DNA of 7,641 nucleotides from Clostridium sp. (lineage in GTDB: Bacteria > Bacillota > Clostridia > Lachnospirales > Lachnospiraceae): contig SFNH01000091.1 of assembly GCA_004554205.1 (NCBI GenBank), forward strand, positions 1-7,641, read 5' to 3'. The translations under genes and the position numbers were made by a program. Positions 1 through 6,262 of this stretch are shown here, piece by piece (the first letter of the stretch is position 1; every line of letters begins with the position of its first letter). The notes under the pieces are model-generated. The model saw nothing but the letters and a program-made list of their open reading frames with translations, had not been told where the DNA came from and made no database searches.

Positions 1-236
1 TTGGGATGCAGGACTGTCATTGGGCCCTGCCCCTTCATCTTCTTATGCGCCGCGAGCAGCACACGCAGACCCGCGGAGGATATGTACTCCAGCTTCTCAA
101 GATCCACGACAAGCTCCGTTACGCCCTCAAGCTCCTGCTCCACCACCCTCTCAAGCTCCGGCGCCGTGGTCGTATCCAGCCTGCCCTCAAGGCTCAGCGT
201 CAATTTATTTCCCTTTAACTCCCTGTTGATTGTCAT
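1..236 (-). CDS. STAS-domain anti-sigma factor antagonist (SpoIIAA/RsbV-like), 3' end cut by window
   Basis: Only the first 78 codons are present; the reading frame is open to the window edge. The start at 236 follows an AGGAGG site (245-250) with 8 bases of spacing. The protein opens MTINRELKGNKLTLSLEGRL, followed by DTTTAPELE, a DLEKLEYISSAGLRVLL segment and a KKMKGQGPM segment, which is the standard order of a STAS domain: beta strand, GRLD turn, helix, then the D-L-x-x-x-x-x-I-S-S-A-G-L loop carrying the phosphorylatable serine. Here Ser53 or Ser54 is the candidate site. In this family the unphosphorylated protein binds an anti-sigma kinase and frees its partner, while phosphorylation by an RsbW-type kinase switches it off. 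It lies 24 bases after the lipoprotein stop and is the last visible gene of the operon. The natural partner inferred from context is the phosphatase/kinase fusion at 1700-4180. Family assignment is firm; the regulated target is unknown. Confidence 0.93.
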   Translation of the reverse strand, partial: MTINRELKGNKLTLSLEGRLDTTTAPELERVVEQELEGVTELVVDLEKLEYISSAGLRVLLAAHKKMKGQGPMTVLHP

Positions 237-244
237 GATAATTT

Positions 245-250
245 CCTCCT
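245..250 (-). promoter_or_regulatory. Ribosome binding site fixing the STAS gene start
   Basis: The minus strand reads AGGAGG, 8 bases before the ATG at 236-234. It supports the chosen start of a gene whose far end is outside the window. Confidence 0.85.
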
Positions 251-260
251 TATCCTTATT

Positions 261-1697
261 TTACTCCTCTGCGCCGATCACCGCATATACCTCACAGATA
301 TCCCCTGACACGTCAAACAGACCCGCGGGCTCCGTGTGGGCGGCATCGTAGTAGGCGCCGTGCTCCTGCTTTGAGCGGAAAGAGACCTCCGCATCCCTTG
401 CGACCTTGAATTCCTGTGTTTCCGTATCACCGGTCCGGCTGTCCGTAATCGTAAGCTTAAGGCTGCAGGGATTCTCCGCACCGGTGATCATCCCCTGCGC
501 CTCCGCCTCCGGCAGGAACGGCTCGTCATAGGAAAAATGAATCTTAGTCACCAAAAATGGCTTTCCAGATTCGTCATATGAACTGGTCTCCAGAGAAACG
601 ATCAGCCCCGTCTCCGGATCGATATAAAGCAGACTTTCCTGTCTCGGAAAATCGGGATGCTCCGTCTTAACCTCCATAATTAAAGCTCCGTCCTGAAAGC
701 CCTGATCCTTTACCGTTCTTTTCCTTCCCTCATAATCCTTCTCCCAGAGCCAGTTATTAAGGGGCCAGAGCTCGGAGATAAAGGTTTCATACTCGCCTGC
801 CGGATAGAGCTCCATAAATTTTGCCCCATCTGTCGGAGAATAAGAGTAGTACGCCCCCGGCACTCCGTCGCCTGTATAGCCGCAGCTCTTTGTCTCATAG
901 CCCTCTGTGGAGCTGTTGACGCTCTCATACCAGAGCTTCCCCTCATGCATGATGTACTCGCTCCTGATCGAACTTTCCGGTTGATCGTTCCCATCAAGAT
1001 AGTCTATCGAGTAGGTGACGGAGGAATGATCTGTCAGGATAGCGAAGAGTGTGTTTTTTTCAAGGATCGCATCAAGCGTCAGCTCGCCATTGTCGGCAAT
1101 GTCAGGCTCTCCCCCTTCCGCGGCGCCCTTAAGATCCGCAGTCTCCATGACTGAGGCCGGAGCCACGCTCGTGATCCTCCCGTCCTTATCGGACTTCACC
1201 TCCATGCAGCGGACATCACAGAGCTTTTCACCACGGGAATAGCGGAATGTCACCGTCGCGGTCATGCCCGCCTCGGACGGCACACCGACAAAATCGGCGA
1301 TCCAGACTCCGCTTAGGCCGTCCTCATTTTTCCCCTTGTCATTGTACGCAAACTGCCTTGTCATAAGCTCCAGGGAATCCGCGTCTTCAGGCCCGGATAT
1401 GGTATAGCTCCATGAATAGCCTGTGCCGACCCCGGCAGGCAGGCGCACCGAGACGGCGCCGGTCTTTTCATCAAGTCTGCACCAGTCTGCGCCCTTCTCC
1501 TGTGTCTGACCCTCCGCCTGCTCTGCGGTCCGGTCTTGTGTCTCTATCACAAGATCCTGCGCCTGCGTCTCCTCCGCCGTTTTCGTCTCCTCGGCCGGAG
1601 CGTTCGTCCTCGCCCCGCAGCCGGACAGAAGAGCCGCCACACAGAGCAGTCCGATGGCTCCCGCCACGACTCGTTTCTGATTCATTTTCTTTTTCAT
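261..1697 (-). CDS. Secreted lipoprotein with chagasin-like (I42) domain and a large uncharacterised C-terminal region
   Basis: A 478-residue predicted lipoprotein. Residues 1-27 form a lipoprotein signal: a basic start (MKKKMNQKR), a hydrophobic core and the lipobox LLSGC, with Cys27 as the lipidated residue, so it should be anchored to the outer face of the membrane. Residues 28-70 are a Glu/Thr/Gln/Ala-rich linker. Residues about 73-168 resemble the inhibitor I42 (chagasin) fold: a TGYSW loop at 92-96, then GVWIADFVGVPSEAGMTATV and a TFRYSR strand at 150-155. The third family loop, normally RPW, appears as RGE, so inhibitory activity is uncertain. Residues about 205-400 are rich in aromatic beta-strand patterns (for example GKLWYESV, ESLLYIDPETGLIVSLE) recalling LolA/LppX-like lipoprotein folds; this is a weak impression. 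Residues 408-476 may be a small beta domain that I cannot name. The start at 1697 has AGGAGG at 1707-1712. It begins 2 bases after the sensor gene's stop, so the two are probably translationally coupled. Confidence 0.85.
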   Translation of the reverse strand: MKKKMNQKRVVAGAIGLLCVAALLSGCGARTNAPAEETKTAEETQAQDLVIETQDRTAEQAEGQTQEKGADWCRLDEKTGAVSVRLPAGVGTGYSWSYTISGPEDADSLELMTRQFAYNDKGKNEDGLSGVWIADFVGVPSEAGMTATVTFRYSRGEKLCDVRCMEVKSDKDGRITSVAPASVMETADLKGAAEGGEPDIADNGELTLDAILEKNTLFAILTDHSSVTYSIDYLDGNDQPESSIRSEYIMHEGKLWYESVNSSTEGYETKSCGYTGDGVPGAYYSYSPTDGAKFMELYPAGEYETFISELWPLNNWLWEKDYEGRKRTVKDQGFQDGALIMEVKTEHPDFPRQESLLYIDPETGLIVSLETSSYDESGKPFLVTKIHFSYDEPFLPEAEAQGMITGAENPCSLKLTITDSRTGDTETQEFKVARDAEVSFRSKQEHGAYYDAAHTEPAGLFDVSGDICEVYAVIGAEE

Positions 1698-1699
1698 CC

Positions 1700-4180
1700 T
1701 TAAAAACCTCCTGTTCCTGTGTTTTCATATGGTAACGCGATCACAATCTTCAAAATGTTGCGATTGTCCTCGCGATGGTACTCCATCGTCTCCGTAAACC
1801 TCTTCACCATAAGGACCCCGAGCCCGCCGATCTCTCTCTCCTCGGCAGAAAGGGTTATATCCGGCTCCGCCGTTTCAAGCGGGTCATACGGGACGCCGTT
1901 ATCCGAAAAAGTGAGATGTACTTTGCCGTCCGCAAGCTGCCAGGACACCTCCGCGATGGTCGCCCCGCTGTAATTGACAATATTGGAATAAATCTCGTCC
2001 ACTACAATATGAAGTTTTCCGGAAAGTCCCGGGCCGGCGCCCAACCTCTCCGCGAGCTCGCAGGTAAAATCGCGGATGGTTTCCAGTGAGGCTTTGTCCG
2101 GCACAAGTGCGACCAGGTTCTCCCCTCTGACTGCCTTAAGCCTTACGCCCATCATGGTAATGTCGTCAAACTGCAAAGCTTCACCCACAAAGCGGTCGAC
2201 ATCCTCCTTGACAAGACCGCAAAGCTCGCCGGGGGAGGCTCCCCGATGCTCATTCAGGAAGCGGAGCAGCCGCTCCTCGCCGTAGAGCCGCTCATCCTGA
2301 TTCGTCGCCTCCGTCACGCCGTCCGTGTAGAGAAAGATCTGATCACCCGGCATGAGCGTAAGCTCAGTTTTCCGGTACGGCGCCCCCTCTACCCCCGCGA
2401 GAAGCAGGCCGGAGCGCACCTTAAGGTACTCGAATGCACCGTCCGCGCGGCGTAAAAGAGGCGGATTGTGGCCGGCATTGGCAAATTGTAAGAGCCCCGT
2501 TTTTAAATCCAACACGCCCATCCACGCGGTCACAAACATCCCCGCCTCGTTGTTTTCGCACAGCTTATCGTTTGCCTTCGCAAATACCTCCGAGAGCTCA
2601 AGCCCGCTCTCCGCAAGATCGCGGATCGTCGTTTTCGCCCGCATCATAAACATCGCCGCGGGAATGCCCTTTCCCGACACATCGGCGATCAGAAAGGCGA
2701 GCTTATCGCCGCCGAGCATATAAAAATCATAGAAATCCCCGCCGACCTCCTTTGCCGCAAACATCCGGGCGTCCAGCTCAAACGCTCCCCCGGCGCTCTT
2801 TAGCGATGAGGCGTAAGGGAGGGCGGAGCGCTGAATCTGCCTTGCAAACTCAAGCTCCCTGTCGATCCTCGCCGCCGCCTCGGCGATGTAGCGTTTCAGC
2901 GTGCTCACGGTTGAGTTGATATCATCCGAGAGAGACGCAAATTCCTCACTCGTGCGCACATTTACGGTGACATTTAAGTCTCCGCCCGTAATCCGGGCGA
3001 GCGAGCGGTTGATCTTTCTGATGTTGTCGATCACCACGCGCTTTATCAGGAAATAGATCAGGACAAACAGCACCGCAAAGATGAGAACCTCGATAAAAAT
3101 GCTCACATAAATGGAGGCGTCACGCATGAACAATGCCTCGCTTTTCGGAAGCAGGCCGACGATCAAATACTCTCCCTCTGTGACATAGGCAAAATAGCAG
3201 GGCTCGCCATCAGCCACCGTCTCAAACATCGTATTCTCCGCCATGGAAGCCCGATCGAACACAATTCCGATCGAACTTATGTTCTCACCTGTATGCCTGC
3301 TCCCAGCCGTGAGAACCGTTCCGTTTTCATCGCATATCAGAATGATCCCGTTGCTCCCGATATGGCGGTTTGCAGCGGCGCTTATCACCTGAGAGGGCTC
3401 TGCCCCGGCGATATCCCGGCGGACATCTTCCAGATTTACGGCGATGAGCGTCTCTGTCACCTTCTTTGACATACCGGTCTGCAGCACATAGGCAAACGCG
3501 CTCGTAGCCGTATACGCGACGACAATACAGATAAACAGCCAGAACTGAAAGGTCTGTGATATCTGCTTCTGCTCCCTTTTAAGGCTGAGCTTTTCCCTTC
3601 CGAGCGCGGAGACAGCCATGACCGCGGCGCCCACCGCAAGGCTGTTCGCAAGCGCCATCGGAAGCGTTGCCTTCTGAACAAAAGTAAAGGCATAGCGTGC
3701 GTCACCCATATTGGTAAAGAAGATCATCAGCATATGAAAGACTTCACAGACCGCGCCGATCCCGAAACCATAGATCCACGTCGGCTTCCTGTCGTCAAAC
3801 ATATACGTTCTCAGAGCGGCGGCGATGAGACCCGCCATCACCGCGGATACTGAGCAGGCAAGTCTCGTGTATGTACCCGCGCCCCACAGAGCGGCAAACC
3901 AGCGGTAGACCCCGCCGATCACTCCGGCTATGATGCCCGCGGGGGCGCCGAAAATAAGCCCCGCACAGAGGGGCGATGCGTCCCGGACATTCACAAACGC
4001 CCCGCCGATATCCACACCGTATTCCGTCGCAAAGGCCGCGGCCAGCCCGAAGAGCAGCCCGATCACGCACTGTCTTTTTTTCCGGCTGAGTTTTCCGAAA
4101 GCCGTGCGTTTTTCCATCAGATACAGGCTCACGGAGAGGAGCGCATTGCAAAGAACGGAAAGCGTCAGTTTTAAAGCCAT
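1700..4180 (-). CDS. Membrane sensor fusing LytS-type 5TM, HAMP, SpoIIE/PP2C phosphatase and RsbW-like GHKL kinase
   Basis: An 826-residue integral membrane signalling protein. Residues about 30-195 match the LytS-type 5TM module, with NVRDASPLCAGLIFGAPAG followed by GVIGGVYRW. A further membrane segment lies near 212-233. Residues 234-354 are probably extracytoplasmic and include GIILICDENGTVLTAGS (279-294 region), a pattern seen in Cache-type sensors. A membrane segment at about 355-379 leads into HAMP (about 380-432) and the short helical linker ending ARQIQRSALP, typical of RsbU-type phosphatases. The PP2C/SpoIIE domain (about 465-682) keeps the metal-ligand motifs GGDFYD (480-485), ADVSGKG (499-505), TDGVTE (619-624) and FDD (671-673). 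Residues about 690-816 form an RsbW/SpoIIAB-like GHKL domain: N box VVDEIYSNIVNY with Glu729 and Asn733, G1 DNG (760-762) and G2 GGLG (785-788). Both catalytic domains look intact. The inferred role is dephosphorylation and phosphorylation of a STAS protein, probably the product at 1-236. The start at 4180 is supported by a purine-rich AAAGGGA upstream. Confidence 0.93.
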   Translation of the reverse strand: MALKLTLSVLCNALLSVSLYLMEKRTAFGKLSRKKRQCVIGLLFGLAAAFATEYGVDIGGAFVNVRDASPLCAGLIFGAPAGIIAGVIGGVYRWFAALWGAGTYTRLACSVSAVMAGLIAAALRTYMFDDRKPTWIYGFGIGAVCEVFHMLMIFFTNMGDARYAFTFVQKATLPMALANSLAVGAAVMAVSALGREKLSLKREQKQISQTFQFWLFICIVVAYTATSAFAYVLQTGMSKKVTETLIAVNLEDVRRDIAGAEPSQVISAAANRHIGSNGIILICDENGTVLTAGSRHTGENISSIGIVFDRASMAENTMFETVADGEPCYFAYVTEGEYLIVGLLPKSEALFMRDASIYVSIFIEVLIFAVLFVLIYFLIKRVVIDNIRKINRSLARITGGDLNVTVNVRTSEEFASLSDDINSTVSTLKRYIAEAAARIDRELEFARQIQRSALPYASSLKSAGGAFELDARMFAAKEVGGDFYDFYMLGGDKLAFLIADVSGKGIPAAMFMMRAKTTIRDLAESGLELSEVFAKANDKLCENNEAGMFVTAWMGVLDLKTGLLQFANAGHNPPLLRRADGAFEYLKVRSGLLLAGVEGAPYRKTELTLMPGDQIFLYTDGVTEATNQDERLYGEERLLRFLNEHRGASPGELCGLVKEDVDRFVGEALQFDDITMMGVRLKAVRGENLVALVPDKASLETIRDFTCELAERLGAGPGLSGKLHIVVDEIYSNIVNYSGATIAEVSWQLADGKVHLTFSDNGVPYDPLETAEPDITLSAEEREIGGLGVLMVKRFTETMEYHREDNRNILKIVIALPYENTGTGGF
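1707..1712 (-). promoter_or_regulatory. Ribosome binding site of the lipoprotein gene, inside the end of the sensor gene
   Basis: The minus strand reads AGGAGG, 9 bases before the ATG at 1697-1695. The motif lies in the last codons of the upstream gene (..Gly-Gly-Phe-stop), whose stop is at 1702-1700. This arrangement decides between the ATG at 1697 and the in-frame ATG four codons later, and it suggests coupled translation. Confidence 0.85.
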
Positions 4181-4208
4181 ATCATTTCCCTTTCACCGCC
4201 GCGCGCTG

Positions 4209-4814
4209 TCAGAATGTTTTGATCACGGTCAGCCGTACCTTCTGATTGCGCACACCTACTGTCACATCATCGGCAAGGTTTGCCACGATGGAGCGCTCGA
4301 GTTCGTCCCACTCCTCCTTATGTCCGGAAAGAATATTGCTTTTGTAGTTCTGAAGCGACCAGATCTGGCAGCCGCCGTTAAGCATCATATTCCCGCTGTC
4401 CATCATCTGCATACTCGGAAGCACGATCCCCGACTCCGCGCAGTAGGTTCCGACCTCATCATAGCTGTCCATGTACAGTTCAAAAATGCCGGCGATCTTC
4501 CCCATGATCCCGCGATCCGCCTCGTTTTCTCCTCGGGAGGAAAAGGAGATCAGCTTATCCTTCTTCTCGCGGTCCAAGCGGGTATCCGCGGTCAGGTTTA
4601 GCCGGAAAGTCCCATCCTCCTTCTCAATCCAGAAATCCGCCTCAAAATCACACGCGACCCCTCTTAAAATTCCCGTCAGCTCCTCCGCGAGCAGACGAAG
4701 CTGCAGGGCTTCCTTCTTCCCGAGGTTTGCGTAGGCCGCCGTTCTCTCCGTCTCACTTAAGATATTTTCCAACGCCTCATTGCTGCCATCGAAATGGCAA
4801 ACCGTACTTTTCAT
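4209..4814 (-). CDS. Uncharacterised protein, possible degenerate GHKL ATPase-like protein, first gene of the signalling operon
   Basis: A 201-residue soluble protein with no signal peptide or membrane segment. I do not recognise a named family with certainty. Residues 36-53 (ALQLRLLAEELTGILRG) look like the N-box helix of GHKL ATPases with acidic residues Glu44-Glu45, but the usual Asn four residues on is not there. Residues 57-80 (FEADFWIEKEDGTFRLNLTA) resemble the following beta hairpin, and ENEADRGIMGKI (96-107) sits where a lid/G2 region might be. No clear DxG nucleotide motif is visible, so ATP binding is doubtful. The C-terminal half (about 112-201) ends in a strand-like QKVRLTVIKTF that recalls the last strand of such domains. 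The start at 4814 has a weaker GAAGGG site at 4825-4830. It precedes the sensor gene by 28 bases. From this context I infer a role in the same phospho-switch, perhaps as a regulator or pseudo-kinase; this is not shown by the sequence. Confidence 0.75.
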   Translation of the reverse strand: MKSTVCHFDGSNEALENILSETERTAAYANLGKKEALQLRLLAEELTGILRGVACDFEADFWIEKEDGTFRLNLTADTRLDREKKDKLISFSSRGENEADRGIMGKIAGIFELYMDSYDEVGTYCAESGIVLPSMQMMDSGNMMLNGGCQIWSLQNYKSNILSGHKEEWDELERSIVANLADDVTVGVRNQKVRLTVIKTF

Positions 4815-4867
4815 GTCTCACGTTCCCTTCTTATGCTTTTGATTCATTCACTCTTGATATTGTGATA

Positions 4868-4876
4868 AGTATACCA
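4868..4876 (-). promoter_or_regulatory. Possible second, extended -10 promoter of the signalling operon
   Basis: The minus strand reads TGGTATACT, an extended -10 (TGn before TATACT), about 54 bases before the first gene. I find no good -35 at 16-18 bases upstream. It sits in one copy of the 10-base repeat whose other copy carries the main -10. A second start here would give a shorter leader lacking the hairpins. Weak call. Confidence 0.35.
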
Positions 4877-4887
4877 TAAAGCAACGA

Positions 4888-4915
4888 GCCAAGCGCCTGC
4901 TCGCAGGCATTTGGC
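4888..4915 (-). promoter_or_regulatory. Leader hairpin with CTCG/CGAG loop
   Basis: GCCAAGCGCCTG (4888-4899) and CAGGCATTTGGC (4904-4915) form a 12-pair stem with one wobble and one mismatch around a four-base loop (CTCG on plus, CGAG on minus). It would lie in the 5' leader of the operon mRNA from the main promoter. It is not followed by a U-run in either direction, so it is not an obvious intrinsic terminator. A second pairing, TCGCAG (4901-4906) with CTGCGA (4918-4923), competes with it. Confidence 0.6.
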
Positions 4916-4926
4916 GACTGCGAACG

Positions 4927-4950
4927 ATAATAGCCGCTCGCGGCTATTAT
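4927..4950. promoter_or_regulatory. Perfect palindrome over the operon -10 and start site, candidate operator
   Basis: ATAATAGCCGC (4927-4937) and GCGGCTATTAT (4940-4950) are exact inverted copies, 11 bases each, separated by TC. The right arm covers most of the minus-strand -10 (4946-4951), and the centre falls where transcription should begin. A transcript starting there would contain only one arm, so a DNA-binding operator is a better reading than an RNA hairpin for that promoter. No repressor candidate is encoded in the window. Confidence 0.6.
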
Positions 4951-4974
4951 ACCATAATTTTCATTCATTGGCAA
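4946..4974 (-). promoter_or_regulatory. Main sigma-A-type promoter of the signalling operon
   Basis: On the minus strand, -35 TTGCCA (4974-4969), a 17-base spacer and a perfect -10 TATAAT (4951-4946), preceded by TGG to give an extended -10. The start should fall near 4938-4940, which gives a leader of about 125 bases before the ATG at 4814. The match is very good, but no expression evidence is available. Confidence 0.78.
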
Positions 4975-5016
4975 GCAGGATATGCGAACAAACATTCGGT
5001 TTTTCCACGGTTCCGA

Positions 5017-5045
5017 TTGACTTTCCACGTTTCTGCCGCTATAAT
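5017..5045 (+). promoter_or_regulatory. Sigma-A-type promoter of the exonuclease gene
   Basis: -35 TTGACT (5017-5022), a 17-base spacer and a perfect -10 TATAAT (5040-5045). The start is expected near 5052, giving an untranslated leader of about 30 bases before the ATG at 5084. It is divergent from the operon promoter, with 42 bases between the two -35 boxes. Confidence 0.78.
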
Positions 5046-5083
5046 CAGGATAATAGATATAACGACAGACACAGGAGAATTTA

Positions 5084-6184
5084 ATGATAACCATAGAAAA
5101 ATGCCTCGACCTCCCCGACACCTACCCCCTTGAGCGGATCGGGAAGCTTGAGGAGCTTCTCTTTTTTGATATTGAGACCACCGGCTTTTCGGGCGCCCAT
5201 TCAAACCTCTATCTCATCGGCTGCACTTACTATCGGGACGGCGGCTGGCATCTGATCCAGTGGTTCGCCGACACGGCAGACTCCGAGGAGGCGCTGCTGC
5301 ACGCATTTTTCGGGTTTCTGGGGGCTTTTAAGACCGTGATCCACTTTAACGGCGACACCTTCGACATCCCGTATCTTCTGAGGCGCTGCGCCCACTACCA
5401 TCTGCCATACAGCTTTTCTTCTGTCGCGAGCGTGGATATCTACAAAAGGATCAGGCCCTACCGCAGACTTTTGGGCCCCCAGAGCATGAAGCAGAAGTCA
5501 ATCGAGCAGTTCTTAGGAGTATCCCGGAGCGACAAATACTCCGGCGGAGAGCTTACCTGTGTGTATCAGGATTATCTGATGACCCGCGCGGATTCCCTCT
5601 ATGATCTTCTGATCCTGCACAATGAGGATGATTTAAAGGGGATGCCTCTGATCCTTCCCATACTGAGCTACCCGGATTTCTTCGAGCATCCGCTCCGCTT
5701 AAAGAGCCGGAGGACCTTTACGGAAACAGACGTTTTCGGAGCGCCGGGCCGCAGACTTGAACTTGTCCTGGAAAGCGACTATGATGTTCCGGTTCCGTTT
5801 TCGTGCGAAGCCGCACCCGTCTCGTGCGAGGTAAACAAAAACCGCATTACCTTCACGATAGAATTATTTGATGGGACGCTTAAGCATTTCTACCCCAACT
5901 ATAAGGATTACTATTATCTGATCTACGAGGATACCGCCGTGCACAAGAGCGTCGGCGAATATGTGGACAAAAGCGCGCGCGTAAAGGCCACGGCGCAGAC
6001 CTGCTACACAAAAAAAGAGGGATGCTTTCTCCCTCAGTTTGAGCCGGTTTGGGAACCGGTGATGAAGCATGACCCGAAGGACAAGCTCTCCTACGTTGCT
6101 CTGGACGATGTGTGTCCCAACGACGAAAGCTGTCTTGAGGTCTATGTGAAACAACTCCTTACATACCTGATCGCAAAGTGTTAG
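5084..6184 (+). CDS. YprB-like RNase H-fold DEDD exonuclease
   Basis: A 366-residue cytoplasmic protein. Residues 24-200 carry the ribonuclease H-like (YprB/RNase_H_2) exonuclease domain. Exo I is FFDIETTGF with Asp29 and Glu31. A second motif, HFNGDTFDIPYLLRR, has Asp91 and Asp94. Asp118 lies in SVDIY, and the last motif, LILHNEDDLKGM, has Asp182-Asp183. These are the acidic metal-binding residues expected of a DEDD 3'-5' nuclease acting on DNA or RNA; the substrate cannot be read from sequence. Residues about 200-366 form a separate C-terminal region of beta type, without the TPR repeats I associate with some YprB relatives, and contain three cysteine pairs (241/248, 307/314, 344/350). The start is supported by AGGAG at 5073-5077 with 6 bases of spacing. 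It has its own promoter and appears to be a single-gene unit. A function in nucleic-acid processing is inferred from the family. Confidence 0.88.
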   Translation: MITIEKCLDLPDTYPLERIGKLEELLFFDIETTGFSGAHSNLYLIGCTYYRDGGWHLIQWFADTADSEEALLHAFFGFLGAFKTVIHFNGDTFDIPYLLRRCAHYHLPYSFSSVASVDIYKRIRPYRRLLGPQSMKQKSIEQFLGVSRSDKYSGGELTCVYQDYLMTRADSLYDLLILHNEDDLKGMPLILPILSYPDFFEHPLRLKSRRTFTETDVFGAPGRRLELVLESDYDVPVPFSCEAAPVSCEVNKNRITFTIELFDGTLKHFYPNYKDYYYLIYEDTAVHKSVGEYVDKSARVKATAQTCYTKKEGCFLPQFEPVWEPVMKHDPKDKLSYVALDDVCPNDESCLEVYVKQLLTYLIAKC

Positions 6185-6197
6185 TTTCTGTTTTAAA

Positions 6198-6262
6198 AGG
6201 GGCTTAAGTTCGGAGTCCTGCGATCCCTAAAGACCGTCAGGAAATCCTCCCCCGCAGCCCCT
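6198..6262 (-). terminator. Likely irregular terminator of purA in the convergent gap
   Basis: On the minus strand, AGGGGCT (6262-6256) can pair with AGCCCCT (6204-6198), which is directly followed by TTTTAAAA. Inside, GGAG/CTCC and CCTG/CAGG can pair to extend a long, interrupted stem. The U-run is only four long, so termination may be weak. On the plus strand the same structure is not followed by a T-run, so a terminator for the exonuclease gene is not evident. Confidence 0.42.

Larger units (their letters stand above)
4870..4957. repeat. 10-base direct repeat flanking the two hairpins
   Basis: TATACCATAA occurs at 4870-4879 and again at 4948-4957, 78 bases apart. On the minus strand each copy supplies the TGG and start of an extended -10 element. 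The interval contains both inverted repeats. It could be a duplicated promoter segment or a footprint of a small inserted element. Confidence 0.6.

Noticed and set aside
3930..4601. A 223-codon plus-strand open frame
   Set aside because: It is antisense to two well-supported genes and bridges the gap between them, with no recognisable domain. It is a product of the codon bias of the opposite strand.
4831..5121. A 96-codon minus-strand open frame across the divergent intergenic region
   Set aside because: It runs through both promoters, the palindrome and the hairpin, starts inside the exonuclease gene, has no convincing ribosome site and has an unprotein-like composition. It is probably chance reading of regulatory DNA.
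5814..5829. Short repeat of TCGTGCGA within the exonuclease gene
   Set aside because: It encodes the local repeat SCE..SCE and is too short to be an element of its own.
6053..6068. Inverted repeat CCGGTT/AACCGG in the exonuclease gene
   Set aside because: It lies in conserved-looking coding sequence and arises from a repeated Glu-Pro-Val; no T-run or regulatory context.
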